A stretch of DNA of 64,000 nucleotides from Streptomyces koelreuteriae (GCF_018604545.1 NZ_CP075896.1:3162001-3226000); one strand, 5' to 3'. Counted from the first letter of the stretch, positions 45,465-56,050 are shown. Notes: generated from the sequence alone by a model not told the origin. Translations and numbers: made by a program.

Positions 45465-45881
45465 GGTGCCTCCTGCGACCCCCGCGTGTGCGCGCGTGAG
45501 GTGGACGGTAAGAGAGGTTGATGGCCTGAGGAACGAGATTACGGCATGCCAGGACGGCGCTGGGCGCCGACAGCACAGCCTACCCAAATACAGGGCCGCG
45601 CGGACGCCGCTCTTCGACCATGAATCATCTGGACACAGCAGCACCCCCTGTGCCATGACGAGACAGGGCCCTGTCGTCATGCGTCGGCTCGACTGCCGGA
45701 GTTCGAGGCCGACTTGGGCGGCAGGCATGCGTGCGATGCCGGGCTTCATGCCGGGGCCGGCGCCGCCACAGGGGCGAACGACCCACAGAACGGCCCCAGC
45801 CCCACCCCGGCTAGCGGAGTGGGGCTGGGTACGACCCGTACGACCTGGTGCTCACCACCCTCGGTGATCAGCACCGGTGGT
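45465..45881 (-). other. Intergenic region between rplO and secY
   Basis: 417 bp without a gene I can support. It contains the rplO terminator hairpin (45795-45829), a second weaker inverted pair next to the rplO stop, and a TAGGCT -10-like hexamer within TTTGGGTAGGCT on the minus strand, about 120 bp before secY. No good -35 element pairs with it. Confidence 0.6.
45795..45829 (-). terminator. Terminator after rplO (end of spc cluster)
   Basis: Perfect 11-bp stem CCCAGCCCCAC (45795-45805) with GTGGGGCTGGG (45819-45829), loop 13 nt, 53 bp after the rplO stop. Confidence 0.75.
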
Positions 45882-46337
45882 TCAGACGAGCTCGGTGACC
45901 GTACCGCCGGCGGCGGTGATCTTCTCCTTGGCGGAGCCGGAGACGGCGTCGACCGTCACCTGCAGCGCCACGGAGAGCTCGCCCTGGCCGAGGACCTTGA
46001 CGAGGCTGTTCTTGCGGACGGCACCCTTGTCGACCAGGTCGGCAACGGTGACCTCCCCACCCTCGGGGTAGAGGGAGGCGAGCTTGTCCAGGTTCACGAC
46101 CTGGTACTCCGTCTTGAAGGGGTTCTTGAAGCCCTTCAGCTTCGGGAGACGCATGTGGAGGGGCATCTGGCCACCCTCGAAGCGCTCCGGAACCTGGTAA
46201 CGGGCCTTCGTACCCTTGGTACCACGACCGGCCGTCTTACCCTTCGACGCCTCACCACGACCGACACGGGTCTTGGCGGTCTTGGCGCCCGGGGCGGGAC
46301 GGAGGTTGTGGATCTTGAGCGGGTTGTTCTCCGCCAT
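45882..46337 (-). CDS. rplO: 50S ribosomal protein L15
   Basis: 151 residues. N-terminal [20 protein letters not shown], the loop [21 protein letters not shown], and [20 protein letters not shown]. Follows rpmD by 2 bp and ends the spc cluster; secY is not directly coupled here. Confidence 0.98.
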   Translation of the reverse strand: MAENNPLKIHNLRPAPGAKTAKTRVGRGEASKGKTAGRGTKGTKARYQVPERFEGGQMPLHMRLPKLKGFKNPFKTEYQVVNLDKLASLYPEGGEVTVADLVDKGAVRKNSLVKVLGQGELSVALQVTVDAVSGSAKEKITAAGGTVTELV

Positions 46338-46339
46338 GA

Positions 46340-46522
46340 TCAGTCGACCTCCTCGACCGTCACGAGGTGGCGGACGGTGTGCACCATGCCGCGGAACTCG
46401 GGGCGGTCCTCCTTGACGACCTGCGTGTTGATGCCCTTGAGACCAAGGGAACGCAGGGTGTCACGGTGGTTCTGCTTGCTGCCGATGTAGGACTTGACCT
46501 GCGTAATCTTGAGCTGCGCCAT
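46340..46522 (-). CDS. rpmD: 50S ribosomal protein L30
   Basis: 60 residues, [20 protein letters not shown] with the usual [15 protein letters not shown] and a short C-terminus (VTVEEVD). Bacterial short-form L30. Two bp after rpsE and 2 bp before rplO. Confidence 0.97.
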   Translation of the reverse strand: MAQLKITQVKSYIGSKQNHRDTLRSLGLKGINTQVVKEDRPEFRGMVHTVRHLVTVEEVD

Positions 46523-46524
46523 GA

Positions 46525-47130
46525 TTACGCACCCGCCCCGGCACGCGCACGGAGAAGAGCCGCGGGGGCGACGTCCTCGAGGGGCAGACCACGGCGGGCC
46601 GCGATCTCCTCGGGACGCTGCAGGCCACGGAGGGCCTCCACGGTCGCGTGCACGATGTTGATCGCGTTGTCGGAGCCGAGCGACTTCGACAGCACGTCGT
46701 GGATACCGGCGCACTCGAGCACGGCACGCACCGGACCACCGGCGATAACACCGGTACCGGGCGACGCGGGCTTGAGCAGCACGACGCCGGCAGCCTTCTC
46801 ACCCTGGATGGGGTGCGGGATGGTGCCCTGGATACGGGGGACCTTGAAGAAGTGCTTCTTGGCCTCCTCAACGCCCTTGGCGATGGCGGCCGGCACCTCC
46901 TTGGCCTTGCCGTAACCGACACCCACGGTGCCGTCACCGTCGCCCACCACGACCAGCGCGGTGAAGCTGAAGCGACGACCACCCTTCACAACCTTGGCGA
47001 CGCGGTTGATCGCGACAACGCGCTCAACGTACGCGGTCTTCTCGGCGGCAGCAGCGCCGCCGTCACGGCCCTTCCGGTCCCGCCGCTCGCCGCCACCGGC
47101 ACCGCCACCGCGGCGCTGGGGTCCAGCCAT
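46525..47130 (-). CDS. rpsE: 30S ribosomal protein S5
   Basis: 201 residues. An Arg/Gly-rich N-terminal extension ([20 protein letters not shown]) precedes the double-stranded-RNA-binding core [20 protein letters not shown] and the C-terminal domain [20 protein letters not shown]. The [14 protein letters not shown] loop is the spectinomycin-associated region and looks wild type. 41 bp after rplR. Confidence 0.98.
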   Translation of the reverse strand: MAGPQRRGGGAGGGERRDRKGRDGGAAAAEKTAYVERVVAINRVAKVVKGGRRFSFTALVVVGDGDGTVGVGYGKAKEVPAAIAKGVEEAKKHFFKVPRIQGTIPHPIQGEKAAGVVLLKPASPGTGVIAGGPVRAVLECAGIHDVLSKSLGSDNAINIVHATVEALRGLQRPEEIAARRGLPLEDVAPAALLRARAGAGA

Positions 47131-47171
47131 TGGAATTACCTCTCTCTGTTTCCGCTAGCTACGGAACCGGC

Positions 47172-47555
47172 TCAGAACTTGAGCCCGGCCTCGCGGGCGG
47201 CGTCCGCCAGGGCGGCGATGCGCCCCGCGTACTGGTTACCACCACGGTCGAACACGACGGCCTCGACACCGGCGGCCTTGGCGCGCTCGGCGACCAGGGC
47301 GCCGACCTGCTTGGCCTGCGCGGACTTGTCGCCCTCGCCACCGCGGATCGAGGTGTCCAGGGTGGACGCCGACGCAAGGGTGTGACCCTTGATGTCGTCG
47401 ATCACCTGGGCCACGATGTGGCGGTTCGAGCGGGTAACGACCAGACGCGGACGCTCCGCCGTTCCGTTGATGTTCTTACGGATCCGGATGTGGCGGCGCT
47501 TGATCGCGGCGCGCTTGTAGGCGTCGCCCTTAAGGATCTTCTGTCCGTATGCCAT
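47172..47555 (-). CDS. rplR: 50S ribosomal protein L18
   Basis: 127 residues, binds 5S r[23 protein letters not shown] near the N-terminus, then [39 protein letters not shown] and the C-terminal [13 protein letters not shown]. Starts 3 bp after rplF. Confidence 0.98.
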   Translation of the reverse strand: MAYGQKILKGDAYKRAAIKRRHIRIRKNINGTAERPRLVVTRSNRHIVAQVIDDIKGHTLASASTLDTSIRGGEGDKSAQAKQVGALVAERAKAAGVEAVVFDRGGNQYAGRIAALADAAREAGLKF

Positions 47556-47558
47556 GGC

Positions 47559-48098
47559 TTACTTACCCGCCTTTCCGACCTTGCGGCGGATGACTTCGCC
47601 CTCGTACTTGACGCCCTTGGCCTTGTACGGGTCGGGCCTGCGCAGCTTGCGGATGTTGGCCGCAACCTCGCCGACCTTCTGCTTGTCGATGCCCTCGACC
47701 GAGAAACGGGTCGGGGACTCCACCTTGAAGGTGATGCCCTCGGGGGCCTCGACCAGGATCGGGTGGCTGTAGCCCAGAGAGAACTCCAGGTTGGAGCCCT
47801 TGGCCAGGACACGGTAGCCGACACCGCTGATTTCGAGCTTCTTGACGTATCCCTGGGTCACACCGGTGATCATGTTCGCCACCAGCGTGCGGGACAGGCC
47901 GTGCAGGGCCTTGCTCTGCCGCTCGTCGTTGGGCCGGAGCACCTGAAGGGTGCCGTCCTCGGCCTTGGCGATGTCGATCGGCGCGATGACGGTGTGGGTC
48001 AGTTCGCCCTTGGGGCCCTTGACCGCGACCGTACGGCCGTCGATGGTGACGTCCACGCCGGCGGGAACCGGGATGGGGAGCTTGCCGATACGCGACAT
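47559..48098 (-). CDS. rplF: 50S ribosomal protein L6
   Basis: 179 residues. [20 protein letters not shown] opens the first of two homologous domains; the second carries [20 protein letters not shown] and the conserved end [20 protein letters not shown]. Starts 24 bp after rpsH. Confidence 0.98.
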   Translation of the reverse strand: MSRIGKLPIPVPAGVDVTIDGRTVAVKGPKGELTHTVIAPIDIAKAEDGTLQVLRPNDERQSKALHGLSRTLVANMITGVTQGYVKKLEISGVGYRVLAKGSNLEFSLGYSHPILVEAPEGITFKVESPTRFSVEGIDKQKVGEVAANIRKLRRPDPYKAKGVKYEGEVIRRKVGKAGK

Positions 48099-48122
48099 TG
48101 CTGTCTCTCCTCCGTTCCCGAA

Positions 48123-48521
48123 TTACCAGACGTAGGCGAGGACTTCCCCACCCACGCCCTTCTTCTGCGCCTGCTGGCCGGTCAGGAGACCGTGGGACGT
48201 GGAGATGATGGCCACGCCCAGGCCGCCCAGAACCTTCGGCAGGTTGGTGGACTTCGCGTACACCCGGAGACCGGGCTTGGAGATCCGCTTGATGCCCGCG
48301 ATGGAGCGCTCACGGTTGGGGCCGAACTTCAGCTCCAGGACGAGGTTCTTGCCGACCTCGGCGTCCTCGACCTTCCAGCCCGTGATGAAGCCCTCCTGCT
48401 GGAGGATCTCCGCGATGTGCGACTTGATCTTCGACGCCGGCATCGTCACGGAGTCGTGGTATGCCGAGTTCGCGTTCCGCAGACGCGTCAGCATGTCTGC
48501 GATCGGATCAGTCATGGTCAT
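48123..48521 (-). CDS. rpsH: 30S ribosomal protein S8
   Basis: 132 residues from ATG 48521. [20 protein letters not shown], then [17 protein letters not shown] and the C-terminal rRNA-binding [20 protein letters not shown] with [20 protein letters not shown]. In E. coli S8 is the autogenous repressor of the spc operon. Here 213 bp with two inverted repeats separate it from rpsN. Confidence 0.98.
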   Translation of the reverse strand: MTMTDPIADMLTRLRNANSAYHDSVTMPASKIKSHIAEILQQEGFITGWKVEDAEVGKNLVLELKFGPNRERSIAGIKRISKPGLRVYAKSTNLPKVLGGLGVAIISTSHGLLTGQQAQKKGVGGEVLAYVW

Positions 48522-48638
48522 GAATTGGCCTTCGGCCTCTCTCGCCGGGGTTTCCTGGTGCGCCATCCCTCTCCCCGATCCGAGACGGGACGGGTGCGGC
48601 GCGGTGGACCTACGGCGTAGTAAGTCGTACGGGCGACC

Positions 48639-48737
48639 GTCAGGCGCCCAACCCTCCAAGCCTAAGCCATGAAGGGGAGGGCGCCTGACACGCCCATTGC
48701 TTACCGAGAGCCCTGCTAATCCCTAAAAGGGGGATTA
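48639..48737 (-). promoter_or_regulatory. Two hairpins between rpsN and rpsH
   Basis: On the transcript, TAATCCC/GGGATTA (48718-48724 with 48731-48737) folds across the rpsN stop codon. Further on, an 11-bp perfect pair GTCAGGCGCCC (48639-48649) with GGGCGCCTGAC (48679-48689) encloses 29 nt. A terminator/attenuator or a protein-binding leader for rpsH are the options. Confidence 0.6.
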
Positions 48738-48920
48738 CCAGGAGCTCTTGGTCACGCCCGGCAGCTCGCCACGGTGAGCCATCTCACGAAGGCACACGCG
48801 GCACAGGCCGAACTTGCGGTACACGGAGTGCGGGCGGCCACAGCGCTGGCAGCGGGTGTAGCCACGCACACCGAACTTGGGCTTGCGAGCAGCCTTCGCG
48901 ATCAGAGCCTTCTTCGCCAT
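48735..48920 (-). CDS. rpsN: 30S ribosomal protein S14, zinc-binding (type Z)
   Basis: 61 residues, [20 protein letters not shown], with two CxxC pairs (RCQRCGR and LCRVCLRE) that hold zinc. This short form is the standard spc-operon S14 of actinobacteria; a longer zinc-free paralogue is often encoded elsewhere under Zur. Starts 5 bp after rplE. Confidence 0.98.
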   Translation of the reverse strand: MAKKALIAKAARKPKFGVRGYTRCQRCGRPHSVYRKFGLCRVCLREMAHRGELPGVTKSSW

Positions 48921-48925
48921 CTCGC

Positions 48926-49483
48926 TCACGCCTCCTTGAAGGGGAAGCCGAGGTGACGAAGGAGCGCGCGGCCCTCAGCGTCGTTGGTCGCCGTGGTCAC
49001 CACGGTGATGTCCATACCCCGGGTGCGGTCGATCTTGTCCTGGTCGATCTCGTGGAACATGACCTGCTCCGTGAGACCGAAGGTGTAGTTGCCACGGCCG
49101 TCGAACTGCTTGGGGGACAGGCCGCGGAAGTCGCGGATGCGCGGCAGCGCGAGCGACAGGGTGCGGTCCAGGAACTCCCACATGCGGTCGCCACGGAGCG
49201 TGACGTGGGCACCGATCGGCTGGCCCTCACGCAGCTTGAACTGCGCGATGGACTTGCGGGCCTTGGTGACGGCCGGCTTCTGACCGGTGATCGTGGTGAG
49301 GTCCTTGATGGCACCCTCGATCAGCTTGGAGTCGCGGGCGGCGTCGCCCACACCCATGTTGACCACGATCTTGACGAGACCGGGGATCTGCATGACGTTC
49401 TCGTACTTGAACTCGTCACGCAGCTTGCCCGTGATCTCCTCACGGTACTTCTGCTTCAGACGCGGGCTGGTGGTGGTCGTCAT
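48926..49483 (-). CDS. rplE: 50S ribosomal protein L5
   Basis: 185 residues, contacts 5S rRNA and P-site t[63 protein letters not shown] and the C-terminal [20 protein letters not shown]. Start overlaps the rplX stop by one base. Confidence 0.98.
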   Translation of the reverse strand: MTTTTSPRLKQKYREEITGKLRDEFKYENVMQIPGLVKIVVNMGVGDAARDSKLIEGAIKDLTTITGQKPAVTKARKSIAQFKLREGQPIGAHVTLRGDRMWEFLDRTLSLALPRIRDFRGLSPKQFDGRGNYTFGLTEQVMFHEIDQDKIDRTRGMDITVVTTATNDAEGRALLRHLGFPFKEA

Positions 49484-49806
49484 CAGATGTCCTCACCCGT
49501 CCGCTTGGCAACGCGGATCTTGTTGCCTTCGTCGTCGAAGCGGTAACCGACGCGGGTCACGACCTTGTTGCCGTCCTTCTCCACGACCAGCTGGACGTTG
49601 GAGACGTGGATCGGCGCTTCGGTGGTGACGATGCCGCCGGCCTGCGAACCGCGAGCCGTCGGACCTGCCTTGGTGTGCTTCTTGACCCGGTTGACACCCT
49701 CGACCAGGACACGCTCGTCGCGCGGGTAAGCGGCAATGACCTTGCCCTGCTTGCCCTTGTCCTTACCGGTGATGACCTGGACCAGGTCGCCCTTCTTGAT
49801 CTTCAT
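49483..49806 (-). CDS. rplX: 50S ribosomal protein L24
   Basis: 107 residues with KOW motif [20 protein letters not shown] and [13 protein letters not shown]. The ATG at 49806 gives the usual length; a GTG two codons upstream (49812) overlaps the rplN stop by 4 nt and is spaced too close to GGAGG to be preferred. Assembly-initiator protein of the 50S subunit. Confidence 0.97.
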   Translation of the reverse strand: MKIKKGDLVQVITGKDKGKQGKVIAAYPRDERVLVEGVNRVKKHTKAGPTARGSQAGGIVTTEAPIHVSNVQLVVEKDGNKVVTRVGYRFDDEGNKIRVAKRTGEDI

Positions 49807-49808
49807 GC

Positions 49809-50177
49809 TCACAGCACCTCCGGCGCGAGGGAGATGATCTTCATGAACTTCTTCTCGCGCAGCTCACGGCCGACCGGGCCGAAGATACGGGTGCCACGAG
49901 GGTCGCCGTCGTTCTTCAGAATGACAGCGGCGTTCTCGTCGAAGCGGATGTACGAGCCGTCGGGACGGCGGCGCTCCTTGACGGTGCGAACGATGACCGC
50001 CTTGATGACGTCACCCTTCTTCACGTTGCCGCCGGGGATCGCGTCCTTGACGGTGGCGACGATGACGTCACCGATACCCGCGTAGCGGCGACCGGAGCCA
50101 CCGAGCACACGGATGCAGAGGATTTCCTTCGCACCCGTGTTGTCGGCGACACGCAGTCGCGACTCCTGCTGGATCAC
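49809..50177 (-). CDS. rplN: 50S ribosomal protein L14
   Basis: 122 residues, [20 protein letters not shown] with [40 protein letters not shown] and the C-terminal [20 protein letters not shown]. First gene of the spc part: 107 bp with two strong hairpins separate it from rpsQ. Confidence 0.98.
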   Translation of the reverse strand: MIQQESRLRVADNTGAKEILCIRVLGGSGRRYAGIGDVIVATVKDAIPGGNVKKGDVIKAVIVRTVKERRRPDGSYIRFDENAAVILKNDGDPRGTRIFGPVGRELREKKFMKIISLAPEVL

Positions 50178-50206
50178 GTCTATCTCCTGGTTGTCTGCCG
50201 GTTCCC

Positions 50207-50280
50207 GGCAGGGGCTCTCCTCTTGCGAGGTCGGCCCCTGCCGAGCCTGGCGGAACTATTCCTAGGGGGTCCCCCTAGGA
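50207..50280 (-). promoter_or_regulatory. Double hairpin at the S10/spc boundary
   Basis: Immediately after the rpsQ stop, TCCTAGGGGG (50260-50269) and CCCCCTAGGA (50271-50280) form a nearly perfect inverted repeat. It is followed by a 9-bp pair GGCAGGGGC (50207-50215) with GCCCCTGCC (50234-50242). The position between S10-type and spc-type genes suggests partial termination or processing that tunes the two halves. Confidence 0.7.
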
Positions 50281-50284
50281 GGGA

Positions 50285-50572
50285 TTACTTGGCCTTCTCG
50301 AGGATCTCGACGACGCGCCAGCGCTTCGTCGCGGACAGCGGCCGGGTCTCCATGAGGAGGACACGGTCGCCGACACCCGCGGCGTTCTGCTCGTCGTGCG
50401 CCTTGAGCTTGTTGGTACGGCGGATGACCTTGCCGTACAGCGCGTGCTTGACGCGGTCCTCGACGGCGACGACGACGGTCTTGTCCATCTTGTCGCTGAC
50501 GACGAGACCCTCGCGGGTCTTGCGGAAGCCGCGGGCCTCTGCAGTCTGCTCAGTCACGTTGCTCTCACTCAT
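50285..50572 (-). CDS. rpsQ: 30S ribosomal protein S17
   Basis: 95 residues. OB-fold protein with [40 protein letters not shown] and [20 protein letters not shown]. The first base of its ATG is the last base of the rpmC stop region (1-nt overlap). Last gene of the S10-type group. Confidence 0.97.
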   Translation of the reverse strand: MSESNVTEQTAEARGFRKTREGLVVSDKMDKTVVVAVEDRVKHALYGKVIRRTNKLKAHDEQNAAGVGDRVLLMETRPLSATKRWRVVEILEKAK

Positions 50573-50796
50573 CAGGCGCTCTCCACCGTCTCGATGCCCA
50601 GCTCGCGCTCACGCATCAGGGTGTAGATCCGCGCGATGTCCTTACGGACGGCCTTCAGCCGGCCGTGGTTCTCGAGCTGACCCGTCGCCGCCTGGAAGCG
50701 GAGGTTGAACAGCTCTTCCTTGGCCTCGCGGAGCTTGTTGAGCAGCTCCTCGTTGCCCAGCTCGCGCAGCTCGGACGCCTTGGTACCGGCCGACAT
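50572..50796 (-). CDS. rpmC: 50S ribosomal protein L29
   Basis: 74 residues: [20 protein letters not shown], then [20 protein letters not shown] and the end [14 protein letters not shown]. Two-helix protein at the exit tunnel that binds SRP and trigger factor. ATG 50796 overlaps the rplP stop; a GTG one codon earlier is also possible. Confidence 0.97.
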   Translation of the reverse strand: MSAGTKASELRELGNEELLNKLREAKEELFNLRFQAATGQLENHGRLKAVRKDIARIYTLMRERELGIETVESA

Positions 50797-51215
50797 CACG
50801 CTTCACCTGCCTCGCGCTTGACGATCTTGCACTTCATCGGCAGCTTGTGAGCCGCACGGGTCAGGGCCTCGCGCGCGATCTTCTCGTTGGGGTACGACAG
50901 CTCGAACATCACGCGTCCGGGCTTGACGTTGGCGATCCACCACTCCGGAGAACCCTTACCGGAACCCATGCGGGTCTCGGCGGGCTTCTTCGTGAGGGGA
51001 CGGTCCGGGTAGATGTTGATCCAGACCTTGCCGCCACGCTTGATGTGACGGGTCATGGCGATACGAGCTGCCTCGATCTGCCGGTTCGTCACGTAAGCCG
51101 GGGTCAGGGCCTGAATGCCGTACTCGCCGAACGCAACCTGCGTGCCACCCTTGGACATGCCGTTGCGCTTGGGGTGGTGCTGCTTGCGGTGCTTGACCCT
51201 ACGGGGGATCAGCAT
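50796..51215 (-). CDS. rplP: 50S ribosomal protein L16
   Basis: 139 residues: [80 protein letters not shown]. Organises the A-site tRNA elbow region. Starts 5 bp after rpsC. Confidence 0.98.
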   Translation of the reverse strand: MLIPRRVKHRKQHHPKRNGMSKGGTQVAFGEYGIQALTPAYVTNRQIEAARIAMTRHIKRGGKVWINIYPDRPLTKKPAETRMGSGKGSPEWWIANVKPGRVMFELSYPNEKIAREALTRAAHKLPMKCKIVKREAGEA

Positions 51216-51220
51216 GTCGG

Positions 51221-52045
51221 TCAGGCCTCCGTTCCGGTGCTCTCAGCCGGAGCGGCGGACGCGGGAGCCTCGGCCTTGGGGGCCTCGGCGCCGGCAGCCT
51301 GCTGCGGCTTGCGACCGCGCCGCTCGCCACCGCGGCCACCACGGGCCGGGCGGTCGGCACCGCCGCGGGCCGGGCGGTTACCCGCACGGGCAGCAGCGTT
51401 CTCGGCGCGGACCTCGGCGATGTTCTTGACGTCGCCCTTGTAGATCCAGACCTTCACACCGATGCGGCCGAAGGTCGTCTTGGCCTCGAAGAAGCCGTAG
51501 TCCACGTTCGCGCGGAGGGTGTGCAGGGGCACACGGCCCTCGCGGTAGAACTCCGAGCGGGACATCTCGGCGCCACCGAGGCGGCCACCGCACTGGATCT
51601 TGATGCCCTTGGCGCCGGCCTTCATCGTGCCCTGCATGCTCTTGCGCATGGCGCGACGGAAGGAGACGCGGGAGGAGAGCTGCTCGGCGACGGCCTGGGC
51701 AACCAGCTGAGCGTCGGTCTCGGGGCTCTTGACCTCGAGGATGTTCAGCTGGACCTGCTTGCCCGTGAGCTTCTCGAGGTCACCGCGGATGCGGTCGGCC
51801 TCGGCGCCACGGCGGCCGATGACGATGCCGGGACGCGCGGTGTGGATGTCCACACGCACACGGTCACGGGTGCGCTCGATCTCCACCTTCGAGATGCCGG
51901 CGCGCTCCATGCCGGACGTCATCATCCGACGGATGGCGACGTCTTCCTTGACGTAGTCCTTGTACAGCTTGTCGGCGTACCAACGCGACTTGAAGTCGGT
52001 CGTGACACCGAGCCGGAACCCGTGCGGGTTTACCTTCTGGCCCAT
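51221..52045 (-). CDS. rpsC: 30S ribosomal protein S3
   Basis: 274 residues. [22 protein letters not shown] domain [20 protein letters not shown], and C-terminal domain [20 protein letters not shown] with [20 protein letters not shown]. The last 55 residues are a low-complexity Arg/Gly then Ala/Pro/Glu tail, common in actinobacteria. Overlaps rplV by one base. Confidence 0.98.
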   Translation of the reverse strand: MGQKVNPHGFRLGVTTDFKSRWYADKLYKDYVKEDVAIRRMMTSGMERAGISKVEIERTRDRVRVDIHTARPGIVIGRRGAEADRIRGDLEKLTGKQVQLNILEVKSPETDAQLVAQAVAEQLSSRVSFRRAMRKSMQGTMKAGAKGIKIQCGGRLGGAEMSRSEFYREGRVPLHTLRANVDYGFFEAKTTFGRIGVKVWIYKGDVKNIAEVRAENAAARAGNRPARGGADRPARGGRGGERRGRKPQQAAGAEAPKAEAPASAAPAESTGTEA

Positions 52046-52392
52046 TACCGGGTTCCTTCCTTGCTGCTGACGACCACGGTGATGTGGCTGGTCCGCTTGC
52101 GGATCCGGTAGGCACGGCCCTGGGCGCGCGGACGGAACCGCTTCAGGGTCGGGCCCTCGTCGACGTAGGCCTCGGAGACGAAGAGGCTGTCGACATCGGT
52201 GTGGTCGTAGTTGTGCGCGGCGTTGGCAATGGCGCTGTCCAGCACCTTGCCGACCGGCTGGCTCGCGGCCTGCGGGGCGAAACGCAGGACCGCCTGAGCC
52301 TCCGTGGCGTTCAGGCCACGGATGAGGTCCACCACGCGGCGGGCCTTCATGGGCGTGACGCGGATGTACCGCGCCTGGGCCCTGGCTTCCAT
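52045..52392 (-). CDS. rplV: 50S ribosomal protein L22
   Basis: 115 residues from ATG 52392 ([20 protein letters not shown]). The tunnel hairpin with [20 protein letters not shown] is intact, with no insertion of the kind seen in macrolide-resistant mutants. An earlier in-frame start at 52422 would add ten residues not found in homologues. Confidence 0.97.
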   Translation of the reverse strand: MEARAQARYIRVTPMKARRVVDLIRGLNATEAQAVLRFAPQAASQPVGKVLDSAIANAAHNYDHTDVDSLFVSEAYVDEGPTLKRFRPRAQGRAYRIRKRTSHITVVVSSKEGTR

Positions 52393-52434
52393 GGTTGTCC
52401 TTCCAGTGTCTGTCATGGTCATTCCACCCCGCGC

Positions 52435-52716
52435 TTAGCGGCGCTTCGACTTCCGGTCGTCCTTGACGTGACCCCGGAAGGTGCGCGTCGGCGAGAACTC
52501 GCCGAGCTTGTGGCCGACCATCGACTCGGTGACAAACACCGGAATGTGGGTCTTGCCGTTGTGCACCGCGAGCGTGTGGCCGAGCATGGCCGGCACGATC
52601 ATGGAGCGACGGGACCAGGTCTTGATGACGTTCTTGGTGCCGGCTTCGTTCTGTGCGTCCACCTTCTTGATCAGGTGGTCGTCGACGAAGGGCCCCTTCT
52701 TCAAGCTACGAGGCAT
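52435..52716 (-). CDS. rpsS: 30S ribosomal protein S19
   Basis: 93 residues: [40 protein letters not shown], and [20 protein letters not shown] followed by a basic tail. 12 bp after rplB. Confidence 0.98.
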   Translation of the reverse strand: MPRSLKKGPFVDDHLIKKVDAQNEAGTKNVIKTWSRRSMIVPAMLGHTLAVHNGKTHIPVFVTESMVGHKLGEFSPTRTFRGHVKDDRKSKRR

Positions 52717-52728
52717 CTCAACCCGTCC

Positions 52729-53565
52729 TTAGCGCTTCTTGTTCGTCTTGCGGCGGCGGACGATGTACTTGTTCGACGCCTTCTTGGGCGAACGAGTACG
52801 GCCTTCCTTCTTGCCCCAGGGGGACACCGGGTGACGACCACCCGAGGTACGGCCTTCGCCACCACCGTGCGGGTGGTCCACCGGGTTCATGACCACACCA
52901 CGCACGGTCGGGCGAACGCCCAGCCAGCGCTTACGGCCCGCCTTACCCCAGTTGATGTTGCTCTGCTCGGCGTTGCCCACCTCGCCGACCGTGGCGCGGC
53001 AGCGCTGGTCGACCAGGCGGATCTCACCGGACGGCATGCGGAGGTGGGCCATCGAGCCCTCCTTCGCGAGCAGCTGCACCGAGGCGCCGGCGGAGCGGGC
53101 GAACTTCGCACCGCCGCCGGGACGCAGCTCGATGGCGTGCAGCGTCGTACCGACCGGGATGTTGCGCAGGGCAAGGTTGTTGCCCGGCTTGATGTCGGCC
53201 CCGGGACCGTTCTCGACGCGGTCGCCCTGGCTCAGGCCACGCGGCGCGAGGATGTAGCGCTTCTCGCCGTCCGCGTAGTGCAGGAGCGCGATGCGCGCGG
53301 TGCGGTTGGGGTCGTACTCGATGTGCGCGACCTTCGCCGGCACGCCGTCCTTGTCGTGACGACGGAAGTCGATCACGCGGTAGGCGCGCTTGTGGCCACC
53401 GCCCTGGTGGCGGACGGTCACACGACCGGAGTTGTTACGGCCACCCTTGCTGTGCAGGGGGCGGACCAACGACTTCTCCGGCGTGGACCGCGTGACCTCG
53501 ACGAAGTCGGCGACGCTGGAGCCGCGACGGCCCGGCGTAGTCGGCTTGTACTTGCGGATTCCCAT
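52729..53565 (-). CDS. rplB: 50S ribosomal protein L2
   Basis: 278 residues: [60 protein letters not shown] and [20 protein letters not shown], which includes the peptidyl-transferase-associated His. 40 bp after rplW. Confidence 0.98.
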   Translation of the reverse strand: MGIRKYKPTTPGRRGSSVADFVEVTRSTPEKSLVRPLHSKGGRNNSGRVTVRHQGGGHKRAYRVIDFRRHDKDGVPAKVAHIEYDPNRTARIALLHYADGEKRYILAPRGLSQGDRVENGPGADIKPGNNLALRNIPVGTTLHAIELRPGGGAKFARSAGASVQLLAKEGSMAHLRMPSGEIRLVDQRCRATVGEVGNAEQSNINWGKAGRKRWLGVRPTVRGVVMNPVDHPHGGGEGRTSGGRHPVSPWGKKEGRTRSPKKASNKYIVRRRKTNKKR

Positions 53566-53605
53566 TTCTCAGTCCTCGTCCGATATCGGACGATCCGGAC
53601 CGCCC

Positions 53606-54025
53606 TCAGGCGGTCGGACCGCCGAAGATGTCGATACGGTCGCCCTCAGCGAGGGTCACGATCGCGCGCTTGGTGGACGCGCGCTGGCCGAAGCCGGTGC
53701 GGGTCCGCTTGCGCTTGCCCTGGCGGTTGATCGTGTTGACCCCGGTGACCTTGACCGAGAAGACCGCCTGGACGGCCTGCTTGATCTGGGTCTTGTTGGC
53801 GCTCGGGTCGACGACGAACGTGTACTTGCCCTCGTCGAGGAGCGCGTAGCTCTTCTCCGAGACAACCGGCTTGAGCAGCACGTCACGGGGGTCCGTGAAG
53901 GACTTGCTCAGCGGGGTCTCGACGGTGTTCTTGCCCTCGGCGGCGTGGCGGCGCGCCTTGGCGACGCGCGCGGCCTTGGCCTTCTTCGCCGCCTTGGAGG
54001 CAATGGCGGGGTGACGGATAGCCAT
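53606..54025 (-). CDS. rplW: 50S ribosomal protein L23
   Basis: 139 residues. A basic Ala/Lys-rich N-terminal extension of about 45 residues ([20 protein letters not shown]) precedes the L23 core [40 protein letters not shown] and [19 protein letters not shown]. The extension makes it longer than the E. coli protein (100 residues). Start overlaps the rplD stop by one base. Confidence 0.97.
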   Translation of the reverse strand: MAIRHPAIASKAAKKAKAARVAKARRHAAEGKNTVETPLSKSFTDPRDVLLKPVVSEKSYALLDEGKYTFVVDPSANKTQIKQAVQAVFSVKVTGVNTINRQGKRKRTRTGFGQRASTKRAIVTLAEGDRIDIFGGPTA

Positions 54026-54681
54026 CAGGCCTCGCTCCCTTCGGTGTCATTGGCCTTCGGGCCGGACACGAAGGACTCGAAGGCGGCCTGGGTGAAGACC
54101 ACGTCGTCCGAGACGAGAACGTCGTACGTGTTCAGCTGGCCCGGCTCCAGGATGTGGACCTGGGGCAGGTTACGGGCGGACAGCCACGCGGCCTCATCGG
54201 CGCGGTCGACGACCAGGAGCAGGTTCTTGCGCTCCGAGATCTTGCCGAACAGCGACTTGGCGGCCTTCGTCGACGGGTTCTCACCCTCGATGACGCCGGA
54301 GACGACGTGGATGCGGTTGTGGCGGGCCCGGTCGGTGAGGGCGTGACGCAGAGCGGCAGCCTTCATCTTCTTCGGGGTCCGCTGCGAGTAGTCGCGCGGC
54401 ACGGGACCGTGCACGACGCCACCACCGGCGAACTGCGGCGCGCGGGTCGAGCCCTGACGGGCGCGACCGGTGCCCTTCTGGCGGTACGGCTTCTTGCCGC
54501 CACCACGGACTTCACCGCGACGCTTGGTCTTGTGCGTGCCCTGGCGGGCAGCGGCGTTCTGCGCGACGACGACCTGGTGGATCAGCGGGATGCTGATCTT
54601 CTCCACGCCGAAGATCTCCGCGGGGAGCTCGACGCTACCGGTCTTCTCGCCTGCAGGCGAAAGGATGTCAACAGTGCTCAT
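54025..54681 (-). CDS. rplD: 50S ribosomal protein L4
   Basis: 218 residues from ATG 54681 ([20 protein letters not shown]). Tunnel loop [20 protein letters not shown] with [20 protein letters not shown] is intact. In E. coli L4 also controls the S10 operon leader; the leader here is about 385 nt (see rpsJ). Starts 7 bp after rplC. Confidence 0.98.
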   Translation of the reverse strand: MSTVDILSPAGEKTGSVELPAEIFGVEKISIPLIHQVVVAQNAAARQGTHKTKRRGEVRGGGKKPYRQKGTGRARQGSTRAPQFAGGGVVHGPVPRDYSQRTPKKMKAAALRHALTDRARHNRIHVVSGVIEGENPSTKAAKSLFGKISERKNLLLVVDRADEAAWLSARNLPQVHILEPGQLNTYDVLVSDDVVFTQAAFESFVSGPKANDTEGSEA

Positions 54682-54688
54682 CGGTACC

Positions 54689-55333
54689 TCAGGCCCCCTT
54701 GGCCGCGGTGCGGACCAGGACGAGGCCGCCGTTCGGACCGGGAACCGCGCCCTTGATGAGCAGCAGACCCTTCTCCGCGTCAACGGCGTGGACGGTCAGG
54801 TTCTGGGTGGTGACCCGCTCGTTGCCCATGCGACCCGCCATGCGGAGGCCCTTGAACACGCGGCCCGGGGTGGCGCAGCCACCGATGGAACCGGGGGAGC
54901 GGTGCTTGCGCTGGGTGCCGTGTCCGGCGCCGAGGCCACGGAAGTTGTGACGCTTCATGACACCGGCGAAGCCCTTGCCCTTGCTCTTGCCGGTCACGTC
55001 GACCTTGAGGCCGGCCTCGAACACCTCGGCGGTGATCTCCTGGCCGAGGGTGTACTCGCTGGCGTCAGCGGTACGGATCTCGACGAGGTGGCGGCGGGGA
55101 GTGACGTCGGCCTTGGCGAAGTGGCCCTTGAGGGGCTTGTTCACCTTGCGCGGGTCGATCTCGCCGAACGCGATCTGGACGGACTCGTAGCCGTCGACGT
55201 CGTTCGTGCGGACCTGGGTGACGACGTTGGGGCCGGCCTTGACGACGGTGACCGGAACAACACGGTTGTTCGCGTCCCACACCTGCGTCATGCCGAGCTT
55301 CTCGCCCAGGATGCCCTTGATCTGCTTAGCCAT
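54689..55333 (-). CDS. rplC: 50S ribosomal protein L3
   Basis: 214 residues: [56 protein letters not shown]-type loop ([20 protein letters not shown]) and [20 protein letters not shown]. The Gln in the GTQRKHR loop is the site methylated in E. coli L3. 17 bp after rpsJ. Confidence 0.97.
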   Translation of the reverse strand: MAKQIKGILGEKLGMTQVWDANNRVVPVTVVKAGPNVVTQVRTNDVDGYESVQIAFGEIDPRKVNKPLKGHFAKADVTPRRHLVEIRTADASEYTLGQEITAEVFEAGLKVDVTGKSKGKGFAGVMKRHNFRGLGAGHGTQRKHRSPGSIGGCATPGRVFKGLRMAGRMGNERVTTQNLTVHAVDAEKGLLLIKGAVPGPNGGLVLVRTAAKGA

Positions 55334-55350
55334 TCTCAGATCACCGGCCT

Positions 55351-55659
55351 TCAGAGCTTGATCTCGATGTCGACACCGGCCGGGAGGTCGAGTCGCATCA
55401 GAGAGTCAACGGTCTTGGGGGTCGGGTCGAGAATGTCGATCAGGCGCTTGTGCGTGCGCATCTCGAAGTGCTCGCGCGAGTCCTTGTACTTGTGCGGCGA
55501 CTTGATGACGCAGTACACGTTCTTCTCAGTGGGCAGCGGCACCGGGCCCGCGACCGACGCACCAGTGCGGGTCACCGTCTCGACGATCTTCTTCGCCGAG
55601 GAGTCGATGACCTCGTGGTCGTAGGCCTTGAGCCGGATGCGGATCTTCTGTCCCGCCAT
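55351..55659 (-). CDS. rpsJ: 30S ribosomal protein S10
   Basis: 102 residues: [40 protein letters not shown] and [20 protein letters not shown]. First gene of the long S10-spc run of ribosomal protein genes. The protein also joins the NusB antitermination complex. Promoter candidate at 56051-56078. Confidence 0.98.
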   Translation of the reverse strand: MAGQKIRIRLKAYDHEVIDSSAKKIVETVTRTGASVAGPVPLPTEKNVYCVIKSPHKYKDSREHFEMRTHKRLIDILDPTPKTVDSLMRLDLPAGVDIEIKL

Positions 55660-56050
55660 GGCTACTCAGTAGTCCTGTCTCTCGTAACGCTCTGGAACCC
55701 GGCGGATTCCTTCTGCTGCCTTCGTTCCTCCGACCCACGCGGTCGGGCGTGTCGCACTCTCGCTGACATGGATGCCCCTTGTTCGAACATCCCTGCGGGA
55801 TTGCACACGGCCCTGCCGGAACCGCGAGCCGGGGGCGAAAGGCCCACCGGGTGCCTGGCCGGCGCCGCACTGACACTTCCCGAAAGATTCCCGTACGTCC
55901 GCCTCAGCGCTGCCGTATGGCAGTTGGGGCGACGAGTACTGTGGGACTCGCTTCCGGTCCTCCCGGCGGGAGGCGCGCAGCATCAACACTCGACCGAGCA
56001 ACTCGGACAGTCTGCCATAGGGGGCGGGGGCTGCGCCAATCGAGCCGAGG
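55660..56050 (-). other. Leader region of the S10 operon
   Basis: About 390 bp between the promoter candidate and the rpsJ start with no gene I can support. It is G/C-rich and contains several short inverted pairs (for example CCTCCCGCCGGGAGG at 55961-55975). The length leaves room for autogenous control by a ribosomal protein, but I see no clear copy of the E. coli L4 leader fold. Confidence 0.55.

Noticed and set aside
55660-56050. E. coli-type L4-responsive leader before rpsJ.
   Set aside because: Only short scattered inverted pairs are seen; nothing matching the known hairpins, so the leader is reported without a mechanism.
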